From: an uncultured Prevotella sp.
GTDB lineage: Bacteria > Bacteroidota > Bacteroidia > Bacteroidales > Bacteroidaceae
Length of the DNA: 64,000 nucleotides
Direction: 5' to 3'
Assembly: GCA_934204655.1 (NCBI GenBank)
Contig: CAKPZJ010000008.1
Location: 1 to 64,000 of the forward strand
In this document: positions 20,311-29,269 of the stretch, piece by piece
Layout: every line of letters starts with the position of its first letter
How positions within the stretch are numbered: position 1 is the first letter of the stretch
The notes under the pieces: generated by a model
Seen by the model: the letters and a program-made list of their open reading frames with translations, nothing else
Told to the model about the DNA's origin: nothing
Database searches by the model: none
Position numbers and translations under genes: made by a program

Positions 20311-21111
20311 TTAAAGCGAGAGCAACAGCGTGATGACACCCACGATGGCACAGTAGATGGCGAAGTAGACCAACTTGCCTCGCTTCACAATGTTAATCAT
20401 CCACTTACAGGCCACGCAGCCCGATACAAAGGCGGCGATGAAGCCCACGGCCAACACGCCTAACGAGATGTCGCCCATAACGGCAGCGGTGCCGTGCTTG
20501 ACCATCTTCATGGTGTCTAACAGGGCCTCGCCTAAGATGGGCGGTATGACCATGAGGAACGAGAACTGGGCCAGGCGGGCCTTGTTGTTGCCCAGAAGCA
20601 GACCGGTAGCTATGGTAGAACCCGAACGCGACAGACCGGGCAGCACGGCCACGGCCTGAGCCAGGCCGATGATAAAGGCATCCTTTATGCTGATATTCTC
20701 CTTGGCCCGGGGCTTGGCGTAGTACGAGAAGGTGAGCAGCAGGGCGGTCACTATCAGCATGGCACCCACGATGACCAGACCTGAGCCGAACACTTCCTCG
20801 ACCTTGTCCTTGAAGAACACGCCCACGATGCCTACGGGTATCATCGAAACAACAATGTTGGCCACATAGCGGGTCTCGTCATTATACTGAAAGCGGAAGA
20901 GGCCCCGGAATATCCAGGCTATCTCCTTCCACAGGATGACCAGGGTACTGAGCACGGTGGCCACATGTACGGCAACGGTAAAGGCTAAGCTCTCCTCGCC
21001 CTCGATGCCAAACAGGTGCGAGGCGATGGTAAGGTGGCCGCTACTGCTTACGGGCAGATACTCGGTAAGTCCCTGGATAATGCCCAACCATAATGCTTGT
21101 AACCAGTCCAT
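20311..21111 (-). CDS. uppP: Undecaprenyl-diphosphatase
   Basis: UppP (BacA) dephosphorylates undecaprenyl pyrophosphate to recycle the lipid carrier of cell-wall synthesis and gives low-level bacitracin resistance. The 266-residue integral membrane protein has both active-site motifs: [13 protein letters not shown] near residue 17-30 and [14 protein letters not shown] near 160-173, and about eight hydrophobic helices. Its ATG overlaps the stop of the DUF3098 gene. Confidence 0.97.
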   Translation of the reverse strand: MDWLQALWLGIIQGLTEYLPVSSSGHLTIASHLFGIEGEESLAFTVAVHVATVLSTLVILWKEIAWIFRGLFRFQYNDETRYVANIVVSMIPVGIVGVFFKDKVEEVFGSGLVIVGAMLIVTALLLTFSYYAKPRAKENISIKDAFIIGLAQAVAVLPGLSRSGSTIATGLLLGNNKARLAQFSFLMVIPPILGEALLDTMKMVKHGTAAVMGDISLGVLAVGFIAAFVSGCVACKWMINIVKRGKLVYFAIYCAIVGVITLLLSL

Positions 21112-21362
21112 CAGTCGTTGTCCTTTCCTTTAGTATCGCCGTCCTTGGGCTTGCGGGCCACGGCGTAAATCATCGTTACAAATCCTACGAAGCACACCAC
21201 GGGGGCTACCTTAATGCGCAGCGCGCTGAATATATCGGGGTCATAGTGGGTATCGGTAGAGCCCGACCCCGACATAAGGACAAATCCGAGAACCACCACC
21301 AGCATGCTGACGGCTATCAGGATAAAGTTTACTTTGTCAAAAGCGAAATTTCTTTTTTCCAT
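21111..21362 (-). CDS. DUF3098 small membrane protein
   Basis: An 83-residue protein matching the DUF3098 pattern: a short N-terminus ([19 protein letters not shown]), two hydrophobic helices (about 12-31 and 50-68) separated by a [23 protein letters not shown] loop, and a charged tail ([13 protein letters not shown]). Genes of this kind sit between ftsX and uppP in many Bacteroidetes, so a cell-envelope role is likely but unproven. Confidence 0.88.
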   Translation of the reverse strand: MEKRNFAFDKVNFILIAVSMLVVVLGFVLMSGSGSTDTHYDPDIFSALRIKVAPVVCFVGFVTMIYAVARKPKDGDTKGKDND

Positions 21363-21381
21363 ATTGAGTTACTGTTATTTT

Positions 21382-22263
21382 TCAGATTTTATAGAGGTCG
21401 CCGGCCTTCATCTTCAGAAACTTGTTGACAGATATGCCGGCACTGAAGACCGTAATGACGATACCGAAGAGAAACACGGTAAGGGCAGTGATGGCCAGCA
21501 CCTGCCAGGTAACCACGGTGGCCACATCGGGGGCGTAGGTATAGATGCCATAGACACCGGCGGCCAGCACAGCAGCGGCCAACAGCGCAGCAATGACACC
21601 CACCACGGCGGCACGCACAAGAAAGGGCCGGCGGATGAAGCCCCACGAGGCTCCCACCAACTTCATGGTGTGTATGGTGAACCTACGGGCATAGACACCT
21701 AACCGCACGGTATTGCTGATGAGCGAGAACGACACAAAGGTGAGCAGCACGGCTATCACCAAGAGCACCACGCTCACCTTGGCCAGGTTCTGGTTAACGC
21801 TCTCGACCAAGTCCTTCTGATAGGTGATGTCACTTACCTTAGGATACTTACGCAGCTCGGCGGCAATCCATGTGAGCGAGTCGTTATTGGCATAATCTGA
21901 CCGCAGGGTAATGTCGGCCGAGGGCAGGTAGGGGTTCTCCCCGTTGGTAAAGTCGGTGGGGTCGGTTCCTAAGACCTGTGTCTGCTCCTTCAGGGCGCGC
22001 TCCTTGCTCACAAAGTCGAGCTTGTTAATGTAGGGGCGGGTCTTCAGCCGGGCACACAGCTGCTGGGCCTCCGGGGTGGTCATGTCTTGCTCGAACAGCA
22101 CGGTAACCACCAGATTTTCCTTGACAAATGCAGAGGTATTGCGGGCCACCAGCACTGAGAATACCACCAAACCTAACAAAATGAGCACCATAGCGGTGCT
22201 GATGCAGAGTGTTACAGACTGCAGACCATGCCTGCTGCGAGCCTTAGAACGTTTCTTAGCCAT
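21382..22263 (-). CDS. ftsX: Cell division protein FtsX
   Basis: Membrane subunit of the FtsEX complex, which links the divisome to peptidoglycan hydrolases. The 293 residues have the expected topology: a cytoplasmic N-terminus, TM1 (about 18-40), a periplasmic domain (about 45-165) with the VKENLVVTVLFEQDMTTPEA start, and three C-terminal helices including the FtsX-family SLISNTVRLGVYARRFTIHT segment with MKLVGASWGFIRRPF. ftsE is not adjacent. First gene of the six-gene operon ending in folK. Confidence 0.95.
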   Translation of the reverse strand: MAKKRSKARSRHGLQSVTLCISTAMVLILLGLVVFSVLVARNTSAFVKENLVVTVLFEQDMTTPEAQQLCARLKTRPYINKLDFVSKERALKEQTQVLGTDPTDFTNGENPYLPSADITLRSDYANNDSLTWIAAELRKYPKVSDITYQKDLVESVNQNLAKVSVVLLVIAVLLTFVSFSLISNTVRLGVYARRFTIHTMKLVGASWGFIRRPFLVRAAVVGVIAALLAAAVLAAGVYGIYTYAPDVATVVTWQVLAITALTVFLFGIVITVFSAGISVNKFLKMKAGDLYKI

Positions 22264-22368
22264 TTACCGATAGGATATAATATACCAATTTTGGTGCAAA
22301 GGAACAAAAAAAATACCTATTATACGACATTTTAACCACCATTAACGTGATAAGCCTGAAAATAACCG

Positions 22369-22376
22369 TAACTTTG
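22369..22376 (+). promoter_or_regulatory. -7 promoter element of the radical SAM gene
   Basis: TAACTTTG on the plus strand fits TAnnTTTG; a weak CGTG lies 19 bases upstream. It is about 85 bases before the preferred start at 22461 and within the extended reading frame, which argues against the longer start. Confidence 0.55.
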
Positions 22377-22460
22377 CACGTAAGCAGTTTGGCCAGCCCC
22401 CTGTCGGCACCTCCGCAGGTCGTAGACATGGCGGGCTACATCGTTATAAACCACACCATT

Positions 22461-23240
22461 ATGAACACTCAGCTACATCACTCGCCTATCTACGGCCCTG
22501 TACACAGCCGGAGGCTGGGGCTCTCCGTAGGTATCAACCTCATGCCAGGCGATGGCAAATACTGCACGTTCGACTGTATCTACTGCGAATGTGGGTACAA
22601 CAGCGAGCGCCGTACCCACAGCCCCCGGCCCACGCGCCACGAGGTGGCCCAGGCCCTGGAGGCTCAACTCCAGCAGTTAGAGGCTCAGGGCGAGCACCCA
22701 GACGTACTTACCTTTGCCGGCAACGGCGAGCCCACCGCGCACCCTGACTTCGGGGCCATCGTAGACGACGTGGCCGCCCTGCGCGACCACTACTGTCCGC
22801 AGGCACGCCTGTTGGTACTAAGCAACTCGACCCAGATACATCGCCCGAAGATAAGGCAGGCACTGATGAAGGTGGACTGCAACATTCTGAAGTTGGACAC
22901 GGTAGACGACGCGTACATCGACCGGGTCAACAGGCCCACCTCGCCGACTTACAGGGTGGCCGACATCATCCGGGACATGGCTGACTTCAGGGGCCACGTC
23001 ATCATCCAAACGCTATTCATGCACGGCACCATGGACGGGGCCGACGTTACCAACACCACACCTTATTATATAGAGCCCTGGCTGGCTGCCCTGCGGCGCA
23101 TAGCACCTCAGGAGGTGATGATATACACCATAGACCGACCCACGCCAGACACTACGTTGCAAAAGGCCACACCGGCCGAACTGGATGCCATCCGCCAGCA
23201 GGTAGAGGCGCTGGGCATAGCCTGCACGGCCTCGTACTGA
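22461..23240 (+). CDS. Radical SAM protein (COG0731-like)
   Basis: A 259-residue radical SAM enzyme of unknown substrate. The N-terminal signature GPVHSRRLGLSVGINLMPGD precedes the 4Fe-4S motif CTFDCIYC (C-x3-C-x2-C), followed by TFAGNGEPTAHPDF (the GGE-like SAM-binding motif) and KLDTVDDAYIDRVNRPT. These are hallmarks of the COG0731 group of Fe-S oxidoreductases. The frame is open 38 codons further upstream, but the ATG at 22461 fits the family start and lies downstream of the promoter. It heads a plus-strand group with the next two genes. Confidence 0.88.
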   Translation: MNTQLHHSPIYGPVHSRRLGLSVGINLMPGDGKYCTFDCIYCECGYNSERRTHSPRPTRHEVAQALEAQLQQLEAQGEHPDVLTFAGNGEPTAHPDFGAIVDDVAALRDHYCPQARLLVLSNSTQIHRPKIRQALMKVDCNILKLDTVDDAYIDRVNRPTSPTYRVADIIRDMADFRGHVIIQTLFMHGTMDGADVTNTTPYYIEPWLAALRRIAPQEVMIYTIDRPTPDTTLQKATPAELDAIRQQVEALGIACTASY

Positions 23241-23261
23241 CACGCTGCATCAACCCTCAGA

Positions 23262-23801
23262 ATGACAATGGATATGAATATAGAACAGGAGATAAGAGAC
23301 GATCTGCGCCAGTACTTAGAGGGCAGGCAGGAGATAGACAGCCGCATGCCCGAGTGCCCCGACCTGGAGCAGGCGTGGACCTCGGTGGGCGAGGACTACA
23401 TGCCCGACGGCATACGCGAGTTTGCCAACTATCCCACCGTATCATTAGGCTGGATAATGTTTGTGGGCATGGCCATGGCGTACTACTGGGACACGGCCTG
23501 GGACACCTACGGCCCCGAGGCCCACATCTACCCCACCCTGCGCGACCAGCGGGGCTACGACCACATGGACGACTACATCATGGGCGAGGTGCTGCAGCTC
23601 TCTGAGGCTGACCGCACGGCTACACGCCAACTGGTGGCCGAGTGTGCCAGCCGCACGTACAGCCGCCTGAGCCATGCGGGGCTGCAGCCTGGCAGTTGCG
23701 ATGCTTTCAGGGGCTACATAGCCTGTCTGCATCAGCTCTATCTCATGGGCATAGCGGTACAGCTACGTCGCATGGGCTATAACATGACCCAACTAAACTA
23801 A
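23262..23801 (+). CDS. Conserved Bacteroidales protein, unknown function
   Basis: A 179-residue soluble-looking, acidic protein rich in aromatic residues. Features include an N-terminal helix (IEQEIRDDLRQYLEGRQEID), the segment GIREFANYPTVSLGWIMFVG with moderate hydrophobicity, and a C-terminal CLHQLYLMGIAVQLRRMGY. I recall similar uncharacterised proteins in Bacteroidales but no function. The start may be any of three nearby Met codons (23262, 23268, 23274). It is 21 bases after the radical SAM gene and 13 before the next gene, so co-transcription is likely. Confidence 0.75.
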   Translation: MTMDMNIEQEIRDDLRQYLEGRQEIDSRMPECPDLEQAWTSVGEDYMPDGIREFANYPTVSLGWIMFVGMAMAYYWDTAWDTYGPEAHIYPTLRDQRGYDHMDDYIMGEVLQLSEADRTATRQLVAECASRTYSRLSHAGLQPGSCDAFRGYIACLHQLYLMGIAVQLRRMGYNMTQLN

Positions 23802-23814
23802 CGTACAAATTACC

Positions 23815-24366
23815 ATGGTTACCTACGGCAAAGTATTCTTCAGGCACCGCCTCGCCCAGCGCCTCACCCCCGATGATGAGTGCGAGCTATGCTATCGCAT
23901 TCAGGGCACCGAGAATGACAAGTGCAAGGCCGCGGTCTACAGTCTCATCGATAGCAGCGACAGACGGGTGTCGCGCAACGCCCTGAGGCTGCTGGCCACA
24001 TATGCTTACCATGACGACTTCTGGATTAGCGGCAAGCGGCGCGACCTAATAAAACGGATAATGACCGAAGAGGACAGCGGCCAGCGCCGGCTGATGCTCT
24101 CTGTGCTTTACGCCATATTCTGGGATGGCAGGGTGACCGACAGCCATTTTTTCAACTACTGTCTGGACTGTATGCAGGACCCGCACGAGCCACCCGCTAA
24201 CCAGGCACTCTGCATCAAGCTGGCCTACGAGCAATGCTACGACACGCCCGAGATATGCCGCGAGCTGCGGCTACTCCTCGAACACATGGCCCGCCAGCCT
24301 CTGTCGGCCGCCGTAGAAGCCGCCCGCCGCAACACGCTCAAAGTCATAGCCCGCCACAAGCGTTAG
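23815..24366 (+). CDS. HEAT-like helical protein, unknown function
   Basis: A 183-residue, all-helical protein. The pattern KAAVYSLIDSSDRRVSRNALRLLATYAYHDD and the later SGQRRLMLSVLYAIFWDGRV, NQALCIKLAYEQCYD and RRNTLKVIARHKR look like HEAT/armadillo-type helix pairs. It has no catalytic motif, signal peptide or membrane segment. Third gene of the plus-strand group after the radical SAM protein; function unknown. Confidence 0.7.
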   Translation: MVTYGKVFFRHRLAQRLTPDDECELCYRIQGTENDKCKAAVYSLIDSSDRRVSRNALRLLATYAYHDDFWISGKRRDLIKRIMTEEDSGQRRLMLSVLYAIFWDGRVTDSHFFNYCLDCMQDPHEPPANQALCIKLAYEQCYDTPEICRELRLLLEHMARQPLSAAVEAARRNTLKVIARHKR

Positions 24367-25103
24367 CGGCAACTCTGCACAGAGCGCCGGGACACCTGTA
24401 GACGGATAGGACGTAGCACCTGCGGTCTCACAGTACCCTTTCGACATCCTGGCAGTGCCTTGTTCGTGAAATAGATGCCACCAAATGAGGTGAGTTGCGG
24501 GCCTGCAGATATTCACGGCTGGCACCGACGTGTTTCGCAAAATGGATGGCGCAGGCAGAAGTCTCTGACGACGTTCTAACCCATATCGTAAAAAATTTTC
24601 TGGCAATATATAAATATACATTTCGGGTGTTTCCGCATCCGTCAAGGGCATTTTAGCCTTTTATAATTTGTCCGTACGCTCGCCGTGGAGGCCTCGGCGG
24701 CGAAAAGGCTATTTTCTGACGGTCCAAAAACAACCTTTAGCATGCTCGCGATGGTCATTAGCATCGTAGTGACCATCGCAGCGACTCTGAAAACCGACCT
24801 TGGAAGAACCGAAAATGAGGGCGAAAAAGGCGCGAATAGCCACCAGTTTGCAAAAGGTTATTACTTTTGCTATCTTCATAATGTTCAAAAGTGGCCCCGA
24901 CGGCCTCGAAAATCGTCCTGGCTTGTTAAAAGTTTCCGAAATTTACGCCCCGCAAAACGGCTGTTACAACTGCATATTTATATATTAGCACCTCTCGTTT
25001 TGCATAAATATACAGCCGCATGTAAAGGCTTTTTCATACCATGGTTATAACAACGATGGGGGCTATGACATTGCATTTTAACGGTATGGTTACGGACAAA
25101 TCC
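24367..25103. other. Gene-poor intergenic stretch with a perfect hairpin
   Basis: About 740 bases without a convincing gene. A 10-bp perfect inverted repeat GCGATGGTCA/TGACCATCGC with a 12-base loop lies at 24748-24779. A -7-like TACTTTTG is at 24862-24869 (plus strand) but no gene follows it. Possibly an uncharacterised RNA or repeat; nothing specific can be named. Confidence 0.45.
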
Positions 25104-26150
25104 CTAACGTCCGCCGGTACAAAAGCGGTAAACAGCAGGCAAACATCTCCTGAACACCACGCCCACCGCGACAGCACACGCCATGAAGACCCAGGGCGAA
25201 AGCAGGTAGGAGGTGGTATAGCCTACGACATTGGTGCCCAATGCTACCACTATCAACTTACGCACTATGTTGATAGTAGGCTCATGGAAGAGATAGATGA
25301 AAAAGACAAAATGGCAAGAGGTGGCCAACAGGCGATGGGCACTCAACTCAAAGTGGCGGCCAGCCATCAGGTCGTACAGGCCCCATATAGCCACAATGCC
25401 CAAGAGAGTTATCGGAATATTCAGCAGATGCCAGGGGACAAGAGCGGGCATAAAAAGCTGAGCCAAAGACAGAAGCAGAAACAGCACGGTGGCCGATGCG
25501 GTAGTGCGGGCGTCCAGGGTGGACAGGCTGACACTGACCATACTGCCGCCGAGTACAAACCAGAACAGAGATTGGAAAGGCAGCCAGGGAATGGGCACAT
25601 AGGTAAGCACAAAGATGATGGCCACAAACACCCACTTCAGCCGTTTCAGGCACAGGTACCACAGCGGCGAGGTGAGCACTATCAGCAGCAAGTCGCGCAG
25701 GAACCACAGGTGAAAGGCGCAGGGCATACCGTTGCCAGCATCATAGAAGACAGCGCACAGCACATCGGTCACGGGACGGTTCAACAGGGGCAAGAGGGTA
25801 CTATTCATAAACCGCGCCGTACCGGGAACCAAGGCCACGCCCACCCCGAACACCACGAAGAACACGCAACCTATAATATAAGGTATAAGGAGGGTTCGCA
25901 GCCGTTTCTTGATTTTGTCCAGAACGGAACGGAAACCGTCGGGTACCTTCAGGAAGAACAGATAGCCAGATATGAGGTAAAACAAGGGAACCGCACATCG
26001 GCCTAAAAGGCCCGACAGGAAGTGCTGGAGATAGTCCAAAGCCGTCATCCCGGCTATCTCGTCGGCATGAAAACCAGCATGGATGTACAGTACTAAGGCC
26101 ATGGACACCAACGAGATGACGCGCAGTTTGTCGCTAAGATATTGTTGCAT
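25104..26150 (-). CDS. Membrane acyltransferase (acyltransferase 3 family)
   Basis: A 348-residue integral membrane protein with about ten hydrophobic helices, resembling the acyltransferase 3 family that O-acetylates or succinylates surface polysaccharides. Family marks: the first helix with a histidine (SMALVLYIHAGFH), AVPLFYLISGYLFF after it, KIKKRLRTLLIPYIIGC, AFHLWFLRDLLLIV, and a late FFIYLFHEP. The substrate is unknown; no sugar or O-antigen genes are adjacent. About 110 bases downstream of pyrH. Confidence 0.88.
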   Translation of the reverse strand: MQQYLSDKLRVISLVSMALVLYIHAGFHADEIAGMTALDYLQHFLSGLLGRCAVPLFYLISGYLFFLKVPDGFRSVLDKIKKRLRTLLIPYIIGCVFFVVFGVGVALVPGTARFMNSTLLPLLNRPVTDVLCAVFYDAGNGMPCAFHLWFLRDLLLIVLTSPLWYLCLKRLKWVFVAIIFVLTYVPIPWLPFQSLFWFVLGGSMVSVSLSTLDARTTASATVLFLLLSLAQLFMPALVPWHLLNIPITLLGIVAIWGLYDLMAGRHFELSAHRLLATSCHFVFFIYLFHEPTINIVRKLIVVALGTNVVGYTTSYLLSPWVFMACAVAVGVVFRRCLPAVYRFCTGGR

Positions 26151-26261
26151 ATCAGTCTGTTTACAATAATGGCGGCAGCGCCTCCGCCCGCCTCAGCGAG
26201 CAGCGCGCCACCACCAGAAATAGTTGTAGACATGCCCTCTATAACGGCCGTAGCCATCGGG

Positions 26262-26972
26262 TTAGTTGTGTACCAAGGTACCTATTTCCTCGCCGTCCAT
26301 AACGCGCTTGAGATTGCCCACCACATCCATGTTGAAGACATAGATAGGCAGATTATTCTCCTTACACATGGTGGTGGCAGTAAGGTCCATGACGCGCAAG
26401 TTACGCGTATAAATCTCATCGAAGGTAATGTCGTGGAACTTGGTGGCCGTGGGGTCTTTCTCGGGGTCGGCGGTGTAAATGCCGTCTACCCGGGTGCCCT
26501 TGAGCATCACGTCGGCCTCTATCTCTATGCCTCGCAGCGACGAGCCAGTATCGGTGGTAAAATAGGGACTACCCGTGCCGCCCGAGAAGATGCACACCCG
26601 TCCAGCCTCCATGGCCTCGATGGCCCGCCACTTGCTATAGAACTCGCCGATAGGCTCCATGCGGATGGCGGTGAGCACCTTGGTCTTGGTGCCGATGGCC
26701 TCCAAGGCTGAACTGAGGGCCAGCGAGTTGATTACGGTAGCACACATGCCCATCTGGTCGCCCTTGACACGGTCGAAACCTTTCTGCGCGCCGCTCAGTC
26801 CACGGAAGATATTTCCGCCGCCGATAACGATGCCTATCTGCACGCCCATGTCGTGTATCTCCTTGATTTGCCGGGCATAGTCGGCCAGGCGTTCAGGGTC
26901 AATACCATAGTTCTGTTTCCCCATCAGGCTCTCTCCAGAGAGTTTGAGGAGTATTCGCTTAAATCTTGCCAT
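26262..26972 (-). CDS. pyrH: Uridylate kinase
   Basis: UMP kinase phosphorylates UMP to UDP. The 236-residue protein has the amino-acid-kinase fold motifs: LLKLSGESLMG at the N-terminus, IGIVIGGGNIFRG, DQMGMCATVINSLAL, FSGGTGSPYFTTDTGSSLR, and VDGIYTADPEKDPTA. Its start overlaps the 3' end of birA by 14 bases, so it is probably in one transcript with yraN and birA. Confidence 0.97.
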   Translation of the reverse strand: MARFKRILLKLSGESLMGKQNYGIDPERLADYARQIKEIHDMGVQIGIVIGGGNIFRGLSGAQKGFDRVKGDQMGMCATVINSLALSSALEAIGTKTKVLTAIRMEPIGEFYSKWRAIEAMEAGRVCIFSGGTGSPYFTTDTGSSLRGIEIEADVMLKGTRVDGIYTADPEKDPTATKFHDITFDEIYTRNLRVMDLTATTMCKENNLPIYVFNMDVVGNLKRVMDGEEIGTLVHN

Positions 26973-27738
26973 TGTCGTTGTCGTTTATTTGATGATTATT
27001 GTTATTATCGTCTAATACAAAGGAAACCTCGCGAAAGCCATACTGGCGCAGGCGACCGTCGGTGTCGCGCAGTTGCAAGTGCCCGTCGGGCAGTATGCCC
27101 ACGGTGACAGCCCTGAAATAGCCCACACTATCGCGATAAGGCCACAGCCCCGAGCGGCGGTAAAGGGCCGCATGGTATTCGCGCGAGATGGTCTCGTAGT
27201 CGCCCCCTACAACTCGGTCGTAATAGCGGCCAAAGGCTGTGAGCACTCGGTCGAGCACCTCGCTGACCGGCACCTCATGTCCCACTATCTGACAAAGCGA
27301 GACGGGGTTAGGGGCATCGCTACAGAAGTGGTGCTGATTGATATTTACGCCGGTACCGATAATCATACGGCGCAGGCGGCCACCACTCAGCGCGGTCTCG
27401 ATAAGAGTGCCGCTCAACTTGCGGTGGTGCCAGTATATATCATTGGGCCACTTGAGCAGGAGGTCGTCAGTATAGGCAGCAAGTGCCTCGCGCAGGGCCA
27501 AGGCATCGGCCATGGCCACCACAAACTGCCTATCTACCGGAACCATCTCCGGATGTATCAGGATAGAAAAGAGCAGGTTGGCATCGGCCCAGTCTTCCCA
27601 GTGGTTGCCTCCCTGTCCGCGCCCAGCCGTCTGGTGACGCGCCGTGGCCACCACTACCGGCTCCACGCCGGCATAGTCGTGCAGAAAGCGGTTAGTGGAA
27701 TCTATCTCGTCAAGGTATATTATCTTCGGGTGTTCCAT
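26959..27738 (-). CDS. birA: Biotin--[acetyl-CoA-carboxylase] ligase
   Basis: Biotin protein ligase, 259 residues, attaches biotin to carboxylase carrier proteins. Visible motifs: LDEIDSTNRFLHDYA, the biotinyl-AMP loop GRGQGGNHW, LLKWPNDIYWHHRKLSGTLIE and GTGVNINQ. It lacks the N-terminal DNA-binding domain of E. coli BirA, so it should not be a repressor. The C-terminus ends in an Asn/Asp-rich tail (DDNNNNHQINDNDNGKI) that overlaps the start of pyrH. It overlaps the end of the YraN-type gene upstream by 19 bases. Confidence 0.95.
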   Translation of the reverse strand: MEHPKIIYLDEIDSTNRFLHDYAGVEPVVVATARHQTAGRGQGGNHWEDWADANLLFSILIHPEMVPVDRQFVVAMADALALREALAAYTDDLLLKWPNDIYWHHRKLSGTLIETALSGGRLRRMIIGTGVNINQHHFCSDAPNPVSLCQIVGHEVPVSEVLDRVLTAFGRYYDRVVGGDYETISREYHAALYRRSGLWPYRDSVGYFRAVTVGILPDGHLQLRDTDGRLRQYGFREVSFVLDDNNNNHQINDNDNGKI

Positions 27739-28115
27739 GAGCTCAACAAGAGAGGATTAAAAGCTTCTTCGACATGGCGTACCTTACAATGGGCCTCGTC
27801 GATGCCCACCACGGTGATGATGTCAAAACGTATATCGGACTCTACAGCATACTGCTTGACGTAAGCGTTGGCCGCAATGGCCAAGTTGCGTATCTTAGCC
27901 TCGTTTACCGCTAACATCGGATCCATCACCCCATCATCGCTGCGGGTCTTCACCTCGACAATGACCAGCACGTCCTGTGCCGGAGTAATGGCTACAATAT
28001 CCAAATCGCGCTTGCCATAGTGCCAGTCGGTATCGCGTATCACGTAGCCCTGCTTCTCCATGTAGCGCACGGCCACGCGCTCACCCCACTTGCCAGTCTC
28101 GTTATGTGCCGCCAT
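27720..28115 (-). CDS. YraN/UPF0102-family endonuclease-like protein
   Basis: A 131-residue protein of the UPF0102 family, a PD-(D/E)xK nuclease fold of unsettled function. The core reads KWGERVAVRYMEKQGY at the N-terminus followed by the catalytic pattern KRDLDIVAITPAQDVLVIVEVKTRS, with the Asp and Glu-x-Lys residues present. It sits two bases after the Rpn-family nuclease gene and overlaps birA. Confidence 0.9.
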   Translation of the reverse strand: MAAHNETGKWGERVAVRYMEKQGYVIRDTDWHYGKRDLDIVAITPAQDVLVIVEVKTRSDDGVMDPMLAVNEAKIRNLAIAANAYVKQYAVESDIRFDIITVVGIDEAHCKVRHVEEAFNPLLLSSWNTRR

Positions 28116-28117
28116 GA

Positions 28118-29116
28118 CTATTTTTCTCCTATCTGCATTACCTCATCCTCAGTGAGTTGAGTAAGGCGGGCTACCTGTTCCACCGTCATGCCGTTACCCA
28201 GCATATTGCGAACCAAGGAAGCCATGGCCTCTATACGCCCCTGCTCACGACCCTGGGCAAGACCCAGCTCACGACCCTGAGCAAGACCCTGCTCGCGACC
28301 CTGGGCCAATCCCTGCTCGCGACCCTGAGCCAATCCCTGTTCCATACCAATACGCAAGCCGTCGGCCCGACCTTTCTCGATGCCGTCGCGCAGTGCTGTA
28401 TCAATAGAATTCTGGATGTCGCGGTAAGCCTTGAGACTATCCTCGTACTCGTGCAGTTCCTTAGGGGTGAAGCGGGCAATCTGAGCCTCATCGAAAAGTT
28501 TGTGAAAGATTTTCTCCTTGAGCGAAGCAGGACGCTTGTCAAGGCGAGAAAGATTCTTAAGAACGAAGAGCCACTTCTCATAAGGGGTGGCCAGCTCATC
28601 AGCAGTCCTATTAAACTTAGCCACCTCAACATACTTGTAGCGCAACTTAGCGCTGAAGATGCGGTGAGTCTTGATATCCATCAGCGCGACATCGTGGTTG
28701 ATATCGCGCTCATCGAAAGCAGGCTCGCGGAGGTCGAAGTTAAGAATGGCAATGGTATAGACCGTCTTCAGCTGGAAGTCCCAGGACATGCCCTTGGGTG
28801 CCTGCTCACGGATGGGGTAAGTAGAATAGTAGAGCGAGCGGTCTTTGAAGAACTGCTGGAAAGCGTTCTGCATCTCGACGATAAACTTCTCCCCATGCTC
28901 GTTCTCGCAGTAAACGTCGAAGATAGCCTTGCGCTCGGCATAGACATCACCCACATGCTCACTGTTGAGAAACTTGACATCGGTAATGACCTGCTCGCCG
29001 GCAAAGAGCGAGTTAAGGAAGTCGATAAGCAAGTCCTTGTTGGGCTTGGTGCCAAAGATGCGCTTGAAACCGAAATCGGTAAGCAGACTGATGTAACGTT
29101 CTTCTATCTGTGCCAT
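28118..29116 (-). CDS. Rpn-family PD-(D/E)xK nuclease/transposase
   Basis: A 332-residue protein of the Rpn (recombination-promoting nuclease, PDDEXK-type transposase-like) family. The N-terminus has LLTDFGFKRIFGTKPNKDLL; the active-site region is ERKAIFDVYCENEHGEKFIVEMQ with the Asp and Glu-x-Gln pattern, followed by FFKDRSLYYSTYPIREQ. The C-terminal region contains an eight-residue repeat EQGLAQGR, four and a half copies (residues 259-294), encoded by 24-bp DNA repeats. It has its own promoter (29159-29190) and lies directly before the yraN-birA-pyrH genes. Such genes are often multicopy in Bacteroidales; no inverted repeats flank this one. Confidence 0.88.
   Translation of the reverse strand: MAQIEERYISLLTDFGFKRIFGTKPNKDLLIDFLNSLFAGEQVITDVKFLNSEHVGDVYAERKAIFDVYCENEHGEKFIVEMQNAFQQFFKDRSLYYSTYPIREQAPKGMSWDFQLKTVYTIAILNFDLREPAFDERDINHDVALMDIKTHRIFSAKLRYKYVEVAKFNRTADELATPYEKWLFVLKNLSRLDKRPASLKEKIFHKLFDEAQIARFTPKELHEYEDSLKAYRDIQNSIDTALRDGIEKGRADGLRIGMEQGLAQGREQGLAQGREQGLAQGRELGLAQGREQGRIEAMASLVRNMLGNGMTVEQVARLTQLTEDEVMQIGEK
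28235..28342 (-). repeat. 24-bp coding tandem repeat in the Rpn-family gene
   Basis: Four and a half 24-bp units encode EQGLAQGR-type repeats (one unit ELGLAQGR). Units differ at a few synonymous positions. Copy number in such an in-frame repeat could vary between strains. Confidence 0.85.
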
Positions 29117-29158
29117 AATGATGAATATGCTAAAGACTGAGGTAAAGCCTATTTATTG

Positions 29159-29190
29159 CAAAAATAGTGGTTTCGGCGCAATCGGCCAAA
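29159..29190 (-). promoter_or_regulatory. Bacteroidetes-type promoter of the Rpn-family gene
   Basis: TATTTTTG (29159-29166) with TTTG (29187-29190) 20 bases upstream on the minus strand, about 43 bases before the start codon at 29116. Confidence 0.7.
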
Positions 29191-29200
29191 CGAATGGGGA

Positions 29201-29240
29201 AAAAGTTGAGGGCCGTGCCCCAAATTAAGGCACGGCCCTC
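29201..29240 (-). terminator. Terminator of the alpha-galactosidase gene
   Basis: GAGGGCCGTGCC (29208-29219) pairs perfectly over 12 bp with GGCACGGCCCTC (29229-29240); on the minus strand it is followed by AACTTTTTC. It begins about 30 bases after the alpha-galactosidase stop codon. Confidence 0.85.
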
Positions 29241-29269
29241 AGCCATAGAGCCTGCAAAGGCTATGGTCG

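Noticed and set aside
22347..22460. Longer start for the radical SAM protein
   Set aside because: The extension contains the likely promoter -7 box and no family sequence; the family N-terminus begins at the ATG at 22461.
24862..24869. TACTTTTG promoter-like box
   Set aside because: No -33 partner at the right distance and no gene downstream on that strand.
24685..25050. 121-codon plus-strand frame in the intergenic stretch
   Set aside because: Begins with low-complexity sequence, has no domain, and covers the perfect hairpin; not supported as a gene.
28118..29116. Insertion sequence around the Rpn-family gene
   Set aside because: No terminal inverted repeats or target duplications are visible, and flanking genes form a compact ordinary group.
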